Source: Pinus tabuliformis (taxonomy: Eukaryota > Streptophyta > Pinopsida > Pinales > Pinaceae). Taken from it: DNA of 64,000 nucleotides. The stretch's first letter is position 1, and the number at the start of each line of letters is the position of its first letter. The DNA lies in the NCBI GenBank assembly GCA_031772625.1, contig CM062814.1, positions 820,392,757-820,456,756 of the forward strand, written 5' to 3'. The notes below the pieces were generated by a model. The model made no database searches, was not told the origin of the DNA, and saw only the letters and a list, made by a program, of their open reading frames with translations. A program made the position numbers and the translations under genes. Of this stretch, positions 41,094-51,064 are shown piece by piece.

Positions 41094-41637
41094 GTGGAAC
41101 ATCACATCGAGCATCAACAACAAGTCCTCCAACTCTTAAAGGATAACCTCGTGTTGGTGCAGAATCGAATGAAACAACAGGTAGATCGACATCACAGCGA
41201 AAGAATTTTTGATGTAGGTATTTGGGTATTCCTATGGCTACAACCAAATAAACAAATGTCCCTCAAGCAAGCTAAGAATGATAATAAATTATCACCAAAG
41301 TATTATGGTCCGTACAAGGTGTTGCAAAAGATTGGTACTATGGCATACTAATTGGAGCTTCCTGCAGCTTCTCGAGTGCACCCAGTTTTCCATGTTTCAT
41401 GTTTAAAGAAGTTTATAGGCGACAACCTCCCAGTTCAAACAATATTGCCAGAACTTGACGAGGAAGGAAAAATTATATTGGAACCAGAAGCAGTCACAGA
41501 AACAAGAACTCGACAGCTACGAAATCAATCAATTTCGGAGTATCTCATCAAGTGGAAGAACTTATCTGCTGAAGATTCCACATGGGCGAATGAGACTTTT
41601 ATACAGAAGCATCCAGAACTACTCAAGTGTTGAGGAC
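41094..41637 (+). CDS. Gypsy-II integrase end and chromodomain (two open fragments)
   Basis: 41094-41351 gives the integrase C part (VLVQNRMKQQVDRHHSERIF, KLSPKYYGPYKVLQKIG), stopped by TAA where Lys is usual. 41352-41633 holds ELPAASRVHPVFHVSCLKKF and then a chromodomain (ISEYLIKWKNLSAEDSTWAN), ending HPELLKC with TGA. The chromodomain is a mark of plant chromoviruses and is thought to steer integration to heterochromatin. The aromatic positions Y and W of the fold are visible. Confidence 0.9.
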
Positions 41638-41647
41638 AACACTTTTT

Positions 41648-41662
41648 TGAAGGAGAGGGGCA
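41648..41662 (+). promoter_or_regulatory. Gypsy-II polypurine tract
   Basis: GAAGGAGAGGGG, ending two bases before the TG of the 3' LTR. Confidence 0.8.
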
Positions 41663-41994
41663 TGTTAGGTCCCTATAATACTAGTGATTACCCCATTACT
41701 ATTGTAGTTATATTCCTTATTAATATTGTTGTGCCCCTATTGTCCCATATTGTTATTATTGTGCCCCATAGAATCCCTCTATTGTTATTTTTGTGCCTTT
41801 ATATTATTATTGTTAGGTCGGCTGGGTTATATTGTGACTCCTTAGATTCCTATATATAGAAAGGAGGTTTTGTCATTTGAATGATCCAAAAAATTTTCAT
41901 TTATGTAATGTAAAGGAGGTTGCCCCCTCGAAGAGGCTGAATTCTAAGGCGTTGATCTATCTTTTCTATCTTTTTGTGAGTTGTTTTCATAACA
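41663..41994 (+). repeat. Gypsy-II 3' LTR (332 bp)
   Basis: TGTTAGGTCCC ... TTTCATAACA, followed by the duplication AGGTG at 41995-41999. About 95% identical to the 5' LTR by eye. Confidence 0.95.
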
Positions 41995-41995
41995 A

Positions 41996-42243
41996 GGTGG
42001 ACCAAAATTAAACACAAGACTAGGTGTATTAACCAACAACCAATAAGTCGACACGAGATGGAGCAGTATAAGGTTATCGAAACAAGAGAATTGTGATAGT
42101 GAGGATACAATAGACCACAGGTGGACCAAAATTAAACACAAGACTAGGTGTATTAACAAACAACCAATAAGTCGACACGAGATGGAGCAGTATAAGGTTA
42201 TCAAAACAAGAGACTCGTCATAGCGAGGATACAATGGACCACT
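41996..42243. repeat. 124-bp tandem duplication adjoining Gypsy-II
   Basis: GGTGGACCAAAATTAAACAC begins at 41996 and again at 42120. The two units differ at only a few bases over about 124 bp. The Gypsy-II target site lies at the left border of unit 1. Confidence 0.93.
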
Positions 42244-42981
42244 GATGAAACTGAGAAGATGGTAAAGACCTCAAAACCATACATGACCCCCCCGAAACCA
42301 ACACCATAATCTATACAAAAAATTTATACAAAGATTGACAACGATTTGAATAGAGTGAAGAATTACCCAGGATCAGTTGATCGAGATGGACGCCATATGT
42401 AAAGGCTAGAAGGTTGTACTAGAATCAAAATCTATAACCCACTGCAGTAGTGTGTCCTCTCCTCCCTACTTTCTTCCGCTGACCAGGACCCCTTCGCTCC
42501 AGCACAAAGCGCTCACCCAAATAGATTAAGAATAGATCCAAGTTCACTCCAGTAATAAATACTGCAAATATCACTGCAATTAACAACCAAAGGGTGTTAA
42601 CATATCTCACAATGATCACAATTTCCTCAGGCCATTCCACCTACAATGGGGGGCTTAGGTTCCCCCTACTCAATGTTGCAATTAGATGCACAAACCTAAA
42701 AACCTTTTAGTACTGTATTCCATAATATCTTTCATATTAGTTGGCCACATACTTGTGCAAGAAAAGGAAAGGCCACACCATCGCCAACATTTATTGATCT
42801 TTCTAGGAGAGAATGGTGAGCTCATTCCCCAATCGCACAATTAACCTTAAAAATCACAATCATAAAAAAAATATCAAATCATATTAAAAATTTGTTAATT
42901 AAAAGAGAAAAAAAATTATATATTTAATTAATAATGGAAAATGTTTTATATTTTTTTTATTAAATTTAAAATAGAAAAATA

Positions 42982-43031
<50 letters not shown>

Positions 43032-43038
43032 ACTATAA

Positions 43039-43069
<31 letters not shown>

Positions 43070-44149
43070 TTTACTAATTTATATTAAAAATTAAACTATG
43101 ATAAATTTATTCATATGGACCTCACAATTTGAAAGAAAAGGATTAGTAAATGGTAGATCTATTTTGTTCGTTTCCAGATAGTTGGATCATCAACATTGCA
43201 TATTCACTTTACGAAATAGAATGGTGGAGGGTCTCATAATCAATGCAAGAAAATCTTAAAAACATATCCTAAAACATCACATTTCACTTTCATTTGCAAA
43301 CACTAAACGGTTGAGAGCATTAACATTAGCATGTAGTTGGAGAGTAGCAACATTGTAGTGACTAACAATGTTTCTAAAATAGTGACGGCCACATATTTAA
43401 AGTATGCATTTAGGAGTGGATTTGGCATAAAGCCATTTTCAGTTGACAAGATAGAAGTATATAATTTATATATAGATTTCCTTAGGGAATTGTTTTTTAG
43501 TTTTTCTTTATTTTTTCCCTTTTAGGTTTTTTTTTTTAATTTTTTCAATCGTTTTACATTTATACATTTCTTTGATATTTATGGTGGGTCAACTTGTGGA
43601 GGAAGGGGTCCGGGAAGAAAATCAACAAAGAGATTTTTTTTATTTATTTTTATGAAAGTATTTAATAAAAATAAAAAATTAAAATTATATGGTTGTTATA
43701 TGTGGAGTATGTGTAACTTAAATTTAAATTATAGAGGGTTTTACATTAGATTAAATCTCATTTTTTTTTTTTATATTCAAAAGAAATGATGAGACTATTT
43801 CTTTGGCCATGGAAGGCTTTTTCTTTCCTAGTCCATTGTCAGGAAGCTCTTCTTAAATATATCTGTTAGTCAATCTAGATCGCCAAAAGCAAAGCCATAT
43901 TCAAAGGAGAATAACTCGATCCCATCTTGGTGGCTCATAAGACATCAAGTATCCTGTTCGAGGCAGTCACAACTCGTGGACATAAAGAGACCGATTTGGA
44001 TAGCCTAAACCCGATGGAAACATAGTGGATTAGAGTGGGTAAGCTACCAAATCATGCTAGCAACTTCAAAATTTGGTCAACAGATAAAAATAGTTTATGT
44101 ATAAGGTAGAATCTGGAGGAATTTCAAGAATGGTGTCGAGGCAGGAATC
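42244..44149. other. Spacer with TA microsatellites
   Basis: No recognised gene. Long TA runs are at about 42986-43028 and 43043-43071. A 71-aa minus-strand frame (42640-42425) has a hydrophobic stretch but no support. From about 43860 the text begins to resemble the run-up to the RNase H relic. Confidence 0.55.
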
Positions 44150-44377
44150 AATTTTCATTATTCTTTGATGGATCATCGAAAGCAGGGGTGGCAGGAGCAG
44201 GAGGGGTTATCCCTTACCCTGACAATCAAATAGAGACTCAATATGCTTAGGGCCTGGGTGTAGCATCCAATAATCAAGTTGAATATCTTGTGCTTTGGCA
44301 GGGATTGAAAACATTAATTGAAAAGAATATTTCCAAAATCCTAGTGTTCATAGACTATGATTGTGATTTGTCAAGTG
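44150..44377 (+). pseudogene. RNase H-like fragment, split by Copia-IV (left part)
   Basis: The plus strand reads FSLFFDGSSKAGVAGAGGVI (44154-44213), with the first acidic site of an RVT_3-type RNase H, then ASNNQVEYLVLWQGLKTLIE with the Glu, and KILVFIDYDCDL, where the usual Asp-Ser reads Asp-Tyr. One TAG interrupts. The target duplication of Copia-IV (AAGTG, 44373-44377) ends it, and the domain resumes at 52772. This domain occurs in plant retrotransposons; the parent element is not visible. Confidence 0.75.
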
Positions 44378-46079
44378 TGTTGGAAATAATACTGAGAGGG
44401 GGGGTGAATCAGTATTATCAAGTCAAATATTCCCTTTTTCAAATCCAGATAATATACGCTACTTAAGTTAATTAAAACCGCGTATATACGCAACTATGTA
44501 GAAGGAAACCCGCGTATACAATGCAAACTTATAATTTACTTTATCTTTCAGAAGTTGATTATTAATCTGTGTATCAGAATCAAATAACCAGTAACCAAAG
44601 ACAGTAAAATAGATCGGAAGACTATCACACACACAAGAACACAAGATATAAGGTGGAAACCCAATGTGGGTGAAAACCACCTGCTGCAATTCGTCTCTAT
44701 CTTCTTTTAATTAGAAACTTCTTTTTACAATGTACTGGCGCAGTCCTTTACCAGTACGCAGGCTGCAACCTGCAGAGAGCTACAACCCTCTCTCATTCTC
44801 CAGCTTCTCCTGGAAGGGAGCTACAACCCCCTTAGCTCTTGTACTAGCCAAGATACTAGTACGTATGTGCTAGCCTACTGAAGGCTACAACCTTCTCTTT
44901 CTTCCAGGGACCTCGTTTCATAAATTTTCAGATTGGATCCATGAACATCAATCAATCATCAAGTATATCTGCATCAAACAATCTCCTTTTCCCCAATTAC
45001 CACTGAATCAAGTAAACACTTCTCTGACAGCTGTACCCAGAACACAGTAACAGTAACCACACACCAAATTCTGAACCCAGAATACTGCAGCAATAAACAG
45101 AGGCAACTAGATCATAATTTAAAAGATATACGCTACTTCAACAACCTGAAACCTGCGTGCATACGCTCCTGTGTTTGGACCAACCTGCGTATACGCCGTT
45201 TTCATTCACTGAACCAGCGTGTATACGATCTTTCACTTCACTGAACCTACGTACAGATCTATAAAGGATAACTCATTCTTTCAAATATTCAGACACTAAT
45301 TAACCCAGATTGTAAGATTTATAGATCAAGCGTGCACCTCATATAACAGATCAAAATCATACAAAGATACTATTATTCAAGCTTAAAGATTATGACCCAT
45401 CAATAGAACTTATCCTTCTTTATGCGCTAAGGTTCCTCCTTCATTCAGATCCAGATCTGCACCATAACCCCAATCACAAATATTTCAGATCTAGCACTTA
45501 TTAGATATTCAATTCATTTAGATTGATTGCCTTGCCAAATTATCTCCTTCCTCTTTTATAGTCTTAGGCCTTTCACAATACCACGGTCAAAAACCATAAT
45601 AACAAAATACCATGAACCCAATACTTGGGGTCAACACTTTTGGATGCAATACCACGGACCAAAACCATAGGATCAAAAACTGTCAGACTAATACCATGAG
45701 CCAACCATGAAAGTGCGTGAACTTTTCTCTTCATGAAAGGAACTTTTCTCTGCATGAAAGTGCGTGAACTTTTATCTATATGAAAGAAACTTTTCTCTGC
45801 ATGAAAGTGCGTGAACTTTTCTCTACATGAAAGAAACTTTTCTCTGCATGAAAGTGCGTGAAATTTTCTTTACATGAAAGAACCTTTTATCTTCATGAAA
45901 GTGCGTGAACTTTTCTCTACATGAAATAAACTTTTATCTTCATGAAAGTGCGTGAACTTTTCTCTACATGAAAGAAACTTTTATCTTCATGAAAGTGCGT
46001 GAACTTTGCTGCACTATAATTTATCATATGAGATGAGTGGGTTGCCATAAAGTACAACATATGTATCATAATGCCAACA
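44378..46079 (-). repeat. Copia-IV 3' LTR (1702 bp)
   Basis: Plus-strand ends TGTTGGAAATAATACTGAG and ATGCCAACA. It holds palindromes GCGTATATACGC (44480-44491) and GCGTATACGC (45187-45196), near-palindromes at 45155 and 45217, and a 47-bp tandem repeat near its outer end. Confidence 0.96.
45703..46010. repeat. 47-bp tandem repeat in the Copia-IV 3' LTR
   Basis: Six full units and one partial unit of CATGAAAGTGCGTGAACTTT plus a second half CATGAAAGAAACTTTTCTCTG. The other LTR carries the same seven-unit array at 52395-52694, so the array predates insertion. Confidence 0.93.
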
Positions 46080-46981
46080 ATCTCCCCCTTTGGACTTGAT
46101 GGCAACAACAACCAATCACTCTCCCCCTTTGTCATCAAGGGCAAAGGGCAAACCAAGATAATCTCTTTCATAGATAAACTTTTCGTTGCCCATACTCCCC
46201 CTGAGTACCTACTGAAATCTTTGAATGAGCTCCCCCTTTGTATATGCCAAGGTGTACCACTTTGTCCATGCTTCCTTTGAGTATATGCTGAAGTCTCTGC
46301 TCTGCTGAAGTGTGTTGTTCATGCTCCCCCTGACTATAAGCAAGGTCTGCAAAAAGATGTTTTACAAGAAGAATGATGACTTATACATCAATAAAGACCT
46401 TCCTATCACCAAAAGACTCAATACATACATCAATCACCCAACCAAGTGGGGATCATCCACCCAACCAAGTGGGGATACATCAGAGAATTACATGTGACAA
46501 CCAAATACATTACATCTTCATCCCAGGCATAGTGGGGAACCAAAAATAGGCTGTTACATGACCTTGATACCATAAAAGAGATACATGACATAGAGACGAA
46601 ATATCTAGAGCAAGGCTTATGAAATTCACAATAACTGATAGTAGCAGCATCTGTCAATCACCATTCAGATCAGCAACCATGATTTCCTTCTGTTCTCCCT
46701 CTGCATTTGTTCCACCTGAATCCAACAACAGTTGTGAACTAGAACCAAAATCTTCTGAGATAATGCCAACAATGCATCATTAGAAGTTTATCTGCTCCCC
46801 TTGAACCTGTGCCAGATGGTCTCTGTCAGACCCATACCAGATTATCTTCAACCAGAGCCTGTCCCTACTGATATCCATCAAACCTCCATATACGCAACTG
46901 TCTCTGCACAAACCTGCGTATGTATGCGGATCCTCCTTAGGCAACTCGCGTACCCCCATTTTTCTCTGAAACAGACAAGAT
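46080..46981 (-). other. Copia-IV 3' untranslated region with several purine tracts
   Basis: On the minus strand GGGGGAG-type tracts occur five times: next to the LTR (46092-46080, AAAGGGGGAGAT) and near 46128, 46200, 46233 and 46327. It also carries GCGTATGTATGCGG- and CGCGTA-like motifs like those in the LTR (46860-46955). No reading frame is supported. Repeated purine tracts before the 3' LTR are a known mark of Sireviruses. Confidence 0.75.
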
Positions 46982-48037
46982 TTAACAGCAAGATGATGCA
47001 TCAACTACACCCAGCTTCTGTCTGAGGTATTCAAAAGTTTCCCTGGGCAGTGGTTTGGTGAGTATATCAGCAACTTGTTCCTTAGAGGGAACATACTCCA
47101 GCTTGACCTTTTGTTCCAGCACTTGTTCCTGGAGGAAATGATATTTGATAGGTATGTGCTTGGTCTTTGAATGCATAACTGGGTTCTTTGAAATGCTGAT
47201 TGCACTTGTATTATCACATAAGATGGAGATAGGTGGTGTACAAGTGATTTGAAAATCCTGCAAGGTTTGCATCATCCAAAGGAGTTGAGTGCAACAAGAT
47301 GCAACAGCCACATATTCCGCTTCAGCTGTAGATAAAGCAATCGAACTCTGTTTCTTGCTGAACCAAGATACTAATCTGGAACCCATAAAGAATGCTCCAC
47401 CACTTGTGCTCTTCCTGTCATCCACGCTTCCAGCCCAATCTGCATCTGTATAAGCATGTAGAGTGAGATCTGTATCTCTAGGATACCATAAGCCATAGTT
47501 TTGAGTTCCTTGAAGATACTTGAAAATTCTCTTTACTGCCTGAAGATGGGTTTCCTTAGGATTTGCCTGGAATCTTCCAACTATTCCCACTGCATGCATG
47601 ATGTCTGGTCGAGTACCTGTCAAATAAAGAAGACTTCCAATCATGGATCTATAGGTTGGTTGATGCACTGCTGCTGATTCATCATTTGCACTGAGGCTGC
47701 ATCCTGTAACCATAGGGGTACATATTGGTTTTGCATCTTCCATGCCATATTTCTTCAAGATCTGCTTGAGATACTTGGTTTGAGACAAAAAGATACCGCC
47801 TTCATTTTGTTGGATTTGCAATCCAAGAAAATATGTCATTTCTCCAAGCAAAGACATTTCGAATTCTTTCTGCATCACCAAGGCAAAGCTTTGACTCATA
47901 GCTTCTTCATTGCTGCCAAAGATAATATCATCTACATACACAACAAGTATTAGCGATTTGTCATTTTCAATTTTTATATAAAGATTGCTATCTGTTGATC
48001 CTTTTGAAAAACCCTGTTGATGAAGATATTTGTCCAA
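46982..48037 (-). CDS. Copia-IV RT C part and RNase H (open fragment, 351 aa)
   Basis: The active site LVVYVDDIIFG is at residues 31-41 (Asp pair 36-37). FLGLQIQQNEGGIFLSQTKY, CTPMVTGCSLSAND and YRSMIGSLLYLTGTRPDIMH follow. The RNase H is complete with AYTDADWAGSVDDRKST, STAEAEYVAVASCC and LCDNTSAISISKN, then SKTKHIPIKYHF. It ends EQVADILTKPLPRETFEYLR and SSCC at the stop 46982. The first Met is internal; coding sequence continues upstream behind a short deletion. This is the best-preserved RT/RNase H in the window. Confidence 0.93.
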   Translation of the reverse strand: MDKYLHQQGFSKGSTDSNLYIKIENDKSLILVVYVDDIIFGSNEEAMSQSFALVMQKEFEMSLLGEMTYFLGLQIQQNEGGIFLSQTKYLKQILKKYGMEDAKPICTPMVTGCSLSANDESAAVHQPTYRSMIGSLLYLTGTRPDIMHAVGIVGRFQANPKETHLQAVKRIFKYLQGTQNYGLWYPRDTDLTLHAYTDADWAGSVDDRKSTSGGAFFMGSRLVSWFSKKQSSIALSTAEAEYVAVASCCTQLLWMMQTLQDFQITCTPPISILCDNTSAISISKNPVMHSKTKHIPIKYHFLQEQVLEQKVKLEYVPSKEQVADILTKPLPRETFEYLRQKLGVVDASSCC

Positions 48038-48087
48038 ACGGTAGTACCAAGCCCTTGGAGCCTGTTTAAGACCATAGAGAGCCTTTT

Positions 48088-48774
48088 TTAGTCTGGATCA
48101 TTCCCAAGGATGAAGCCATTTGGTTGCTCAATGTACACTTCTTCTTCTAAGTCTCCATTCAGAAAGGCTGATTTCACGTCCATTTGAAATACTTTGAACT
48201 TCTGAAAGCTTGAGAGAGCAAGGAACATTAGGATGGCCTCAAGTCTAGAAACGGGAGCAAAAGTTTCTTCAAAGTCTATACCTTCTTGTTGAGCATACCC
48301 TTTACAAACAAGTCTGGCCTTGTTTCTAATCACTTCCCCATTTTCATTCAACTTGGTTTTAAAGATCCATTTTGTCCCTATGACATTCTTATCTTTTGGT
48401 CTAGGAACCAACTCCCAAGTGTTATTCTTTTCGATCTGCTCAAGTTCTTCATCCGTTGCCTTGACCCAGCATTCATCTTTGCATGCCTCTTTTACATTTT
48501 GTGGTTCAGTGGAGGAGAGCAATGCCAAATAGCTTGAGGCTTCTGCAATTGTTCTTCTTGTTTGTACACCTGCCTCTTTTTGCCCCAAAATCTGAGATTC
48601 TGGATGATTCTTCTGAACGTACCTGGATGGAGTCTTCTCTTCTATCCTTATCTGTTCCTCTAGTGCCTCTTGAGGTTCTTCTTCATCATTAGTTTGATTT
48701 GAAGGGTAGTATTCATCCTCTTCGATATTTTCATAATTTACTTGCCTAGGAATGTTTCCTTCTTCATCAATCAC
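48088..48774 (-). CDS. Copia-IV integrase-RT linker and RT N part (open fragment, 228 aa)
   Basis: An acidic linker ([20 protein letters not shown]) is followed by [20 protein letters not shown] and the RT start: [60 protein letters not shown] and [15 protein letters not shown] small deletion (about 13-14 bp against Copia-I) at about 48087-48095 then shifts the frame, so the next RT block is out of frame. Confidence 0.9.
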   Translation of the reverse strand: MIDEEGNIPRQVNYENIEEDEYYPSNQTNDEEEPQEALEEQIRIEEKTPSRYVQKNHPESQILGQKEAGVQTRRTIAEASSYLALLSSTEPQNVKEACKDECWVKATDEELEQIEKNNTWELVPRPKDKNVIGTKWIFKTKLNENGEVIRNKARLVCKGYAQQEGIDFEETFAPVSRLEAILMFLALSSFQKFKVFQMDVKSAFLNGDLEEEVYIEQPNGFILGNDPD

Positions 48775-49547
48775 TACATCAATGCTGTCAACAATTCTTC
48801 CAAGTCTTTTATTATAACACTTATATGCTTTGCTGTGGGGAGAATAACCAAGAAGTATGCCTTCATCTACTCTAGGTTCAAACTTGCCAAGATTTTCATC
48901 ATTATTCTTAATATAGCATTTGCTTCCAAAGATTTTGAAATGTTTTATCGAAGGAGTCTCACCATAACAACTGTAGCAAATGCAGCTTCACCCCAGAAGG
49001 TTGTGGGTGTTCCAGACTCATCAAGCATAGCACGAGCCATTTGTTGAACCGTTCTGTTTGTCCTTTCCACCACTCCATTTTGTTGAGGAGTTCTAGCTGT
49101 AGAGAATTCCCTTCTTATTCCATGTTCTTCACAGAAATCGAAAAATTCATTTGAGGTAAACTCCCCACCTCTATCAGACCTGAGGCACTTAATTTTGTGA
49201 TAAGATTCGTTTTCTGCCAAGGCTTTGAATGATTTGAATTTTTCGAATGCTTCGTCTTTGTGCTTCAAAAGTCCTATCCAAACCATCCTGGAGAAGTCGT
49301 CAATGAATAATATAAAGTATTCTTCTCCTCGAGGTGATTTTTTCCTAGATGGACCACATATATCTGTATGGACTAGTTCAAGAGGCCTGCTCGCTGATCC
49401 TTCCTTCTCAGGGAAGTTAGTTCTGGTTTGCTTACCAAACTGACATGATTTGCATATTGTATTGTCTGGAATTCTTATGTCTGGAAGACCACGAACTGCC
49501 TGGTATTTGCATGCTTTCCTTATCTGTGAAAAGCTTAGATGCCCCAA
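48775..49547 (-). pseudogene. Copia-IV integrase, with deletion
   Basis: The open piece 49547-48945 carries [36 protein letters not shown] (first Asp), [14 protein letters not shown] (second Asp) and [13 protein letters not shown] (Glu). A 58-bp deletion relative to Copia-I (after [11 protein letters not shown]) then shifts the frame; the later part ([13 protein letters not shown] onward) is readable in another frame. Upstream a TGG-to-TAG stop (near 49572) precedes the second zinc His, replacing the Trp of the [10 protein letters not shown]-like motif. Confidence 0.88.
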
Positions 49548-50047
49548 CCTCTGGTGCCATAACTAGAGTTCATCATTCTTGCTCAAATAGCATTGTTGTT
49601 GTCCTTCTTCAAATATGTATAAATTATTTGGAGTTCTTATGCCTTTGATCACTGTTTTTCCTGTATCAAGATCACGAACACTACATCGATTGATCGAAAT
49701 ATTACCTCAGTTCCTTGATCGCACATCTGACTGACACTCAATAGATTATGCTTCAAGCCATCAACATATAGAACATTTCCAGCTTTGACTTTTTCTTTCA
49801 ACTGAACAGTGCCCTTTCCTTTTATGACTGCAGGGGTATCATTTCCAAAAGAAACTTTCTTTCCCTTTTCTAAAGCACTATATGATTGAAGTTTTTCCTT
49901 ATCACCTGTCATATGCTTCGAACATCCACTGTCGATGCACCATTGATTTTCTTGTCCTTCTGCATAAAAGGCTATCCCACATCTTTCTGGTTGTGGTTCC
50001 TTCATTCTCCATGTTCTGGCACTTGAGGCTTGTTCCTTCTGAGTTGT
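49548..50047 (-). pseudogene. Copia-IV protease, with frameshift
   Basis: The open piece 50005-49649: CIDSGCSKHMTGDKEKL (protease DSG), KKVSFGNDTPAVIKGKG and VDGLKHNLLSVSQMCDQGTE. A one-base deletion near 49691 shifts it. Here glutamine stands between protease and integrase (SVSQMC), showing that the Copia-I stop at this position is a mutation and not a programmed stop. Confidence 0.88.
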
Positions 50048-50449
50048 CTACCGAAACCTACTCCTGCATTCAGAATCTCGTTCATCTTCATCACTATTTG
50101 AAAGACCATCATTGTCTTCATGAGTGTAGTAACTTTTCTTAGTTACATTCTGTTTCTTGTTCCATCTAACAGGTTCCTTCCCCTTGTCAATCTTATCCTT
50201 ATGAGGAAATTTGGCAGCATAGTGACCGACTCTTCCACAAGCAAAGCAATTGAAAGGCAACTTACCTCTGAATCTTCCAGTACCGCATTGAAGGTTCTTG
50301 ACAAAATTTGATTCCTCCTCTTCTTCAGACACGTGTCCTGACTCATAGTAATCTCCTCTACCTAAAGCCTTGAAAGCAGCTTCTCTCCTGTCTGATGGTC
50401 CTCCTTTCCTCATTTCATAAGCAGTCAAAATTCCGTGCAGCTGAGACAT
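50048..50449 (-). CDS. Copia-IV gag C part with 260-residue in-frame deletion
   Basis: MSQLHGILTAYEMRKGGPSD, then the first zinc knuckle CFACGRVGHYAAKF, whose last Cys has become Phe. The acidic SNSDEDER segment is joined directly to DSECRSRFR. Copia-I has 260 residues between these points (its residues 308-567), which hold the coiled coil, the second knuckle and most of the third. The joint uses a 2-base overlap (CT). A CAG-to-TAG stop follows at once. Confidence 0.9.
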   Translation of the reverse strand: MSQLHGILTAYEMRKGGPSDRREAAFKALGRGDYYESGHVSEEEEESNFVKNLQCGTGRFRGKLPFNCFACGRVGHYAAKFPHKDKIDKGKEPVRWNKKQNVTKKSYYTHEDNDGLSNSDEDERDSECRSRFR

Positions 50450-51004
50450 GGTAAGGTTTCATAGATTCTCTTTTTCTTCTATTGCAGAAAATTTAGATTC
50501 AAACCTAGGGGACAAAGATCTTAGCACCTTTTCAACCACAACAGCCTCTTTTATTTCTTCACCCAAATTTTTCATACAATTAACAATCTCATCTACACGA
50601 AGGAAATAGTTAGCCACACTTTCATCATTGTGCATTCGGAGATTTTCATACTGAATTCTGAGGGTTTGAAGTTTTGCTCGTTTTACCTGTTCATCTCCTT
50701 CATAGCTCAAAACAATCTTTTCCCATATTTCTTTTGCGGATTTATACTGCATAACCTTGACGAATTCTGATTGAGATAGACATCCTAATAGGGTATTGAC
50801 AGCCTTTGCATTTGTTTCATATTTCTTCTTCTCAGCCGGATCTGTAGGAGTTGCTGATGGAAAAGTGTACCCTGTATCTATGATATCCCAAACTTCTATA
50901 CCAAGAGATTGAAGATAGGCAGTAACTCATACCTTCCAATATACGAAGTTTGTCCCGTCAAAAATCGGTGGCCTGATAGATGCTTCTCTCTCGTAGTTGC
51001 TCAT
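50450..51004 (-). pseudogene. Copia-IV gag N part
   Basis: ATG at 51004-51002 matches the Copia-I start. The frame has a stop near 50928 (AGA to TGA within the FNYWKVRVTAY-like motif); 50752-50459 is open (EIWEKIVLSYEGDEQVKRAK, NESVANYFLRVDEIVNCMKN) and ends at a CGA-to-TGA stop. Confidence 0.87.
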
Positions 51005-51050
51005 GATGATGGATCTTCCTCCAAGTGATCAAGCTTCTTTAGAAGGACCT

Positions 51051-51062
51051 GCTTTGATACCA
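51051..51062 (-). promoter_or_regulatory. Copia-IV primer binding site
   Basis: The minus strand reads TGGTATCAAAGC, one mismatch to the initiator Met tRNA complement, two bases from the LTR. Confidence 0.87.
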
Positions 51063-51064
51063 AT

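Larger units (their letters stand above)
21433..41994 (+). mobile_element. Gypsy-II: chromodomain Ty3/gypsy element with nested insertions
   Basis: LTRs at 21433-21765 and 41663-41994 are bounded by the direct duplication AGGTG (21428-21432 and 41995-41999). Internal order is primer site, gag, zinc knuckle, protease, RT, RNase H, integrase and chromodomain, which is the chromovirus order. Two insertions interrupt it: the foldback element (23433-26873) and the copia array (27940-39191). Removing these and their duplications leaves about 5.86 kb, a usual size. The two LTRs differ by about 17 substitutions and one indel by eye (about 5%), so the insertion is not recent. Short LTRs and the chromodomain suggest a Reina-like lineage, tentatively. 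Confidence 0.95.

Noticed and set aside
42425-42640. 71-aa minus-strand frame with a hydrophobic segment
   Set aside because: Short, isolated, with no recognisable family or regulatory context.
42986-43071. TA-rich runs as a replication origin or matrix attachment site
   Set aside because: Simple microsatellites; nothing in the sequence supports a specific function.
45703-46010. Regular 47-bp repeats that look array-like (CRISPR-like at first glance)
   Set aside because: Units are contiguous without unique spacers, lie inside an LTR and occur identically in the partner LTR; the setting is plant retrotransposon DNA.
46840-47025. Possible host exon upstream of the Copia-IV 3' region
   Set aside because: It lies between the polyprotein stop and the 3' LTR and carries LTR-like GCGTA motifs, so it is element untranslated sequence.
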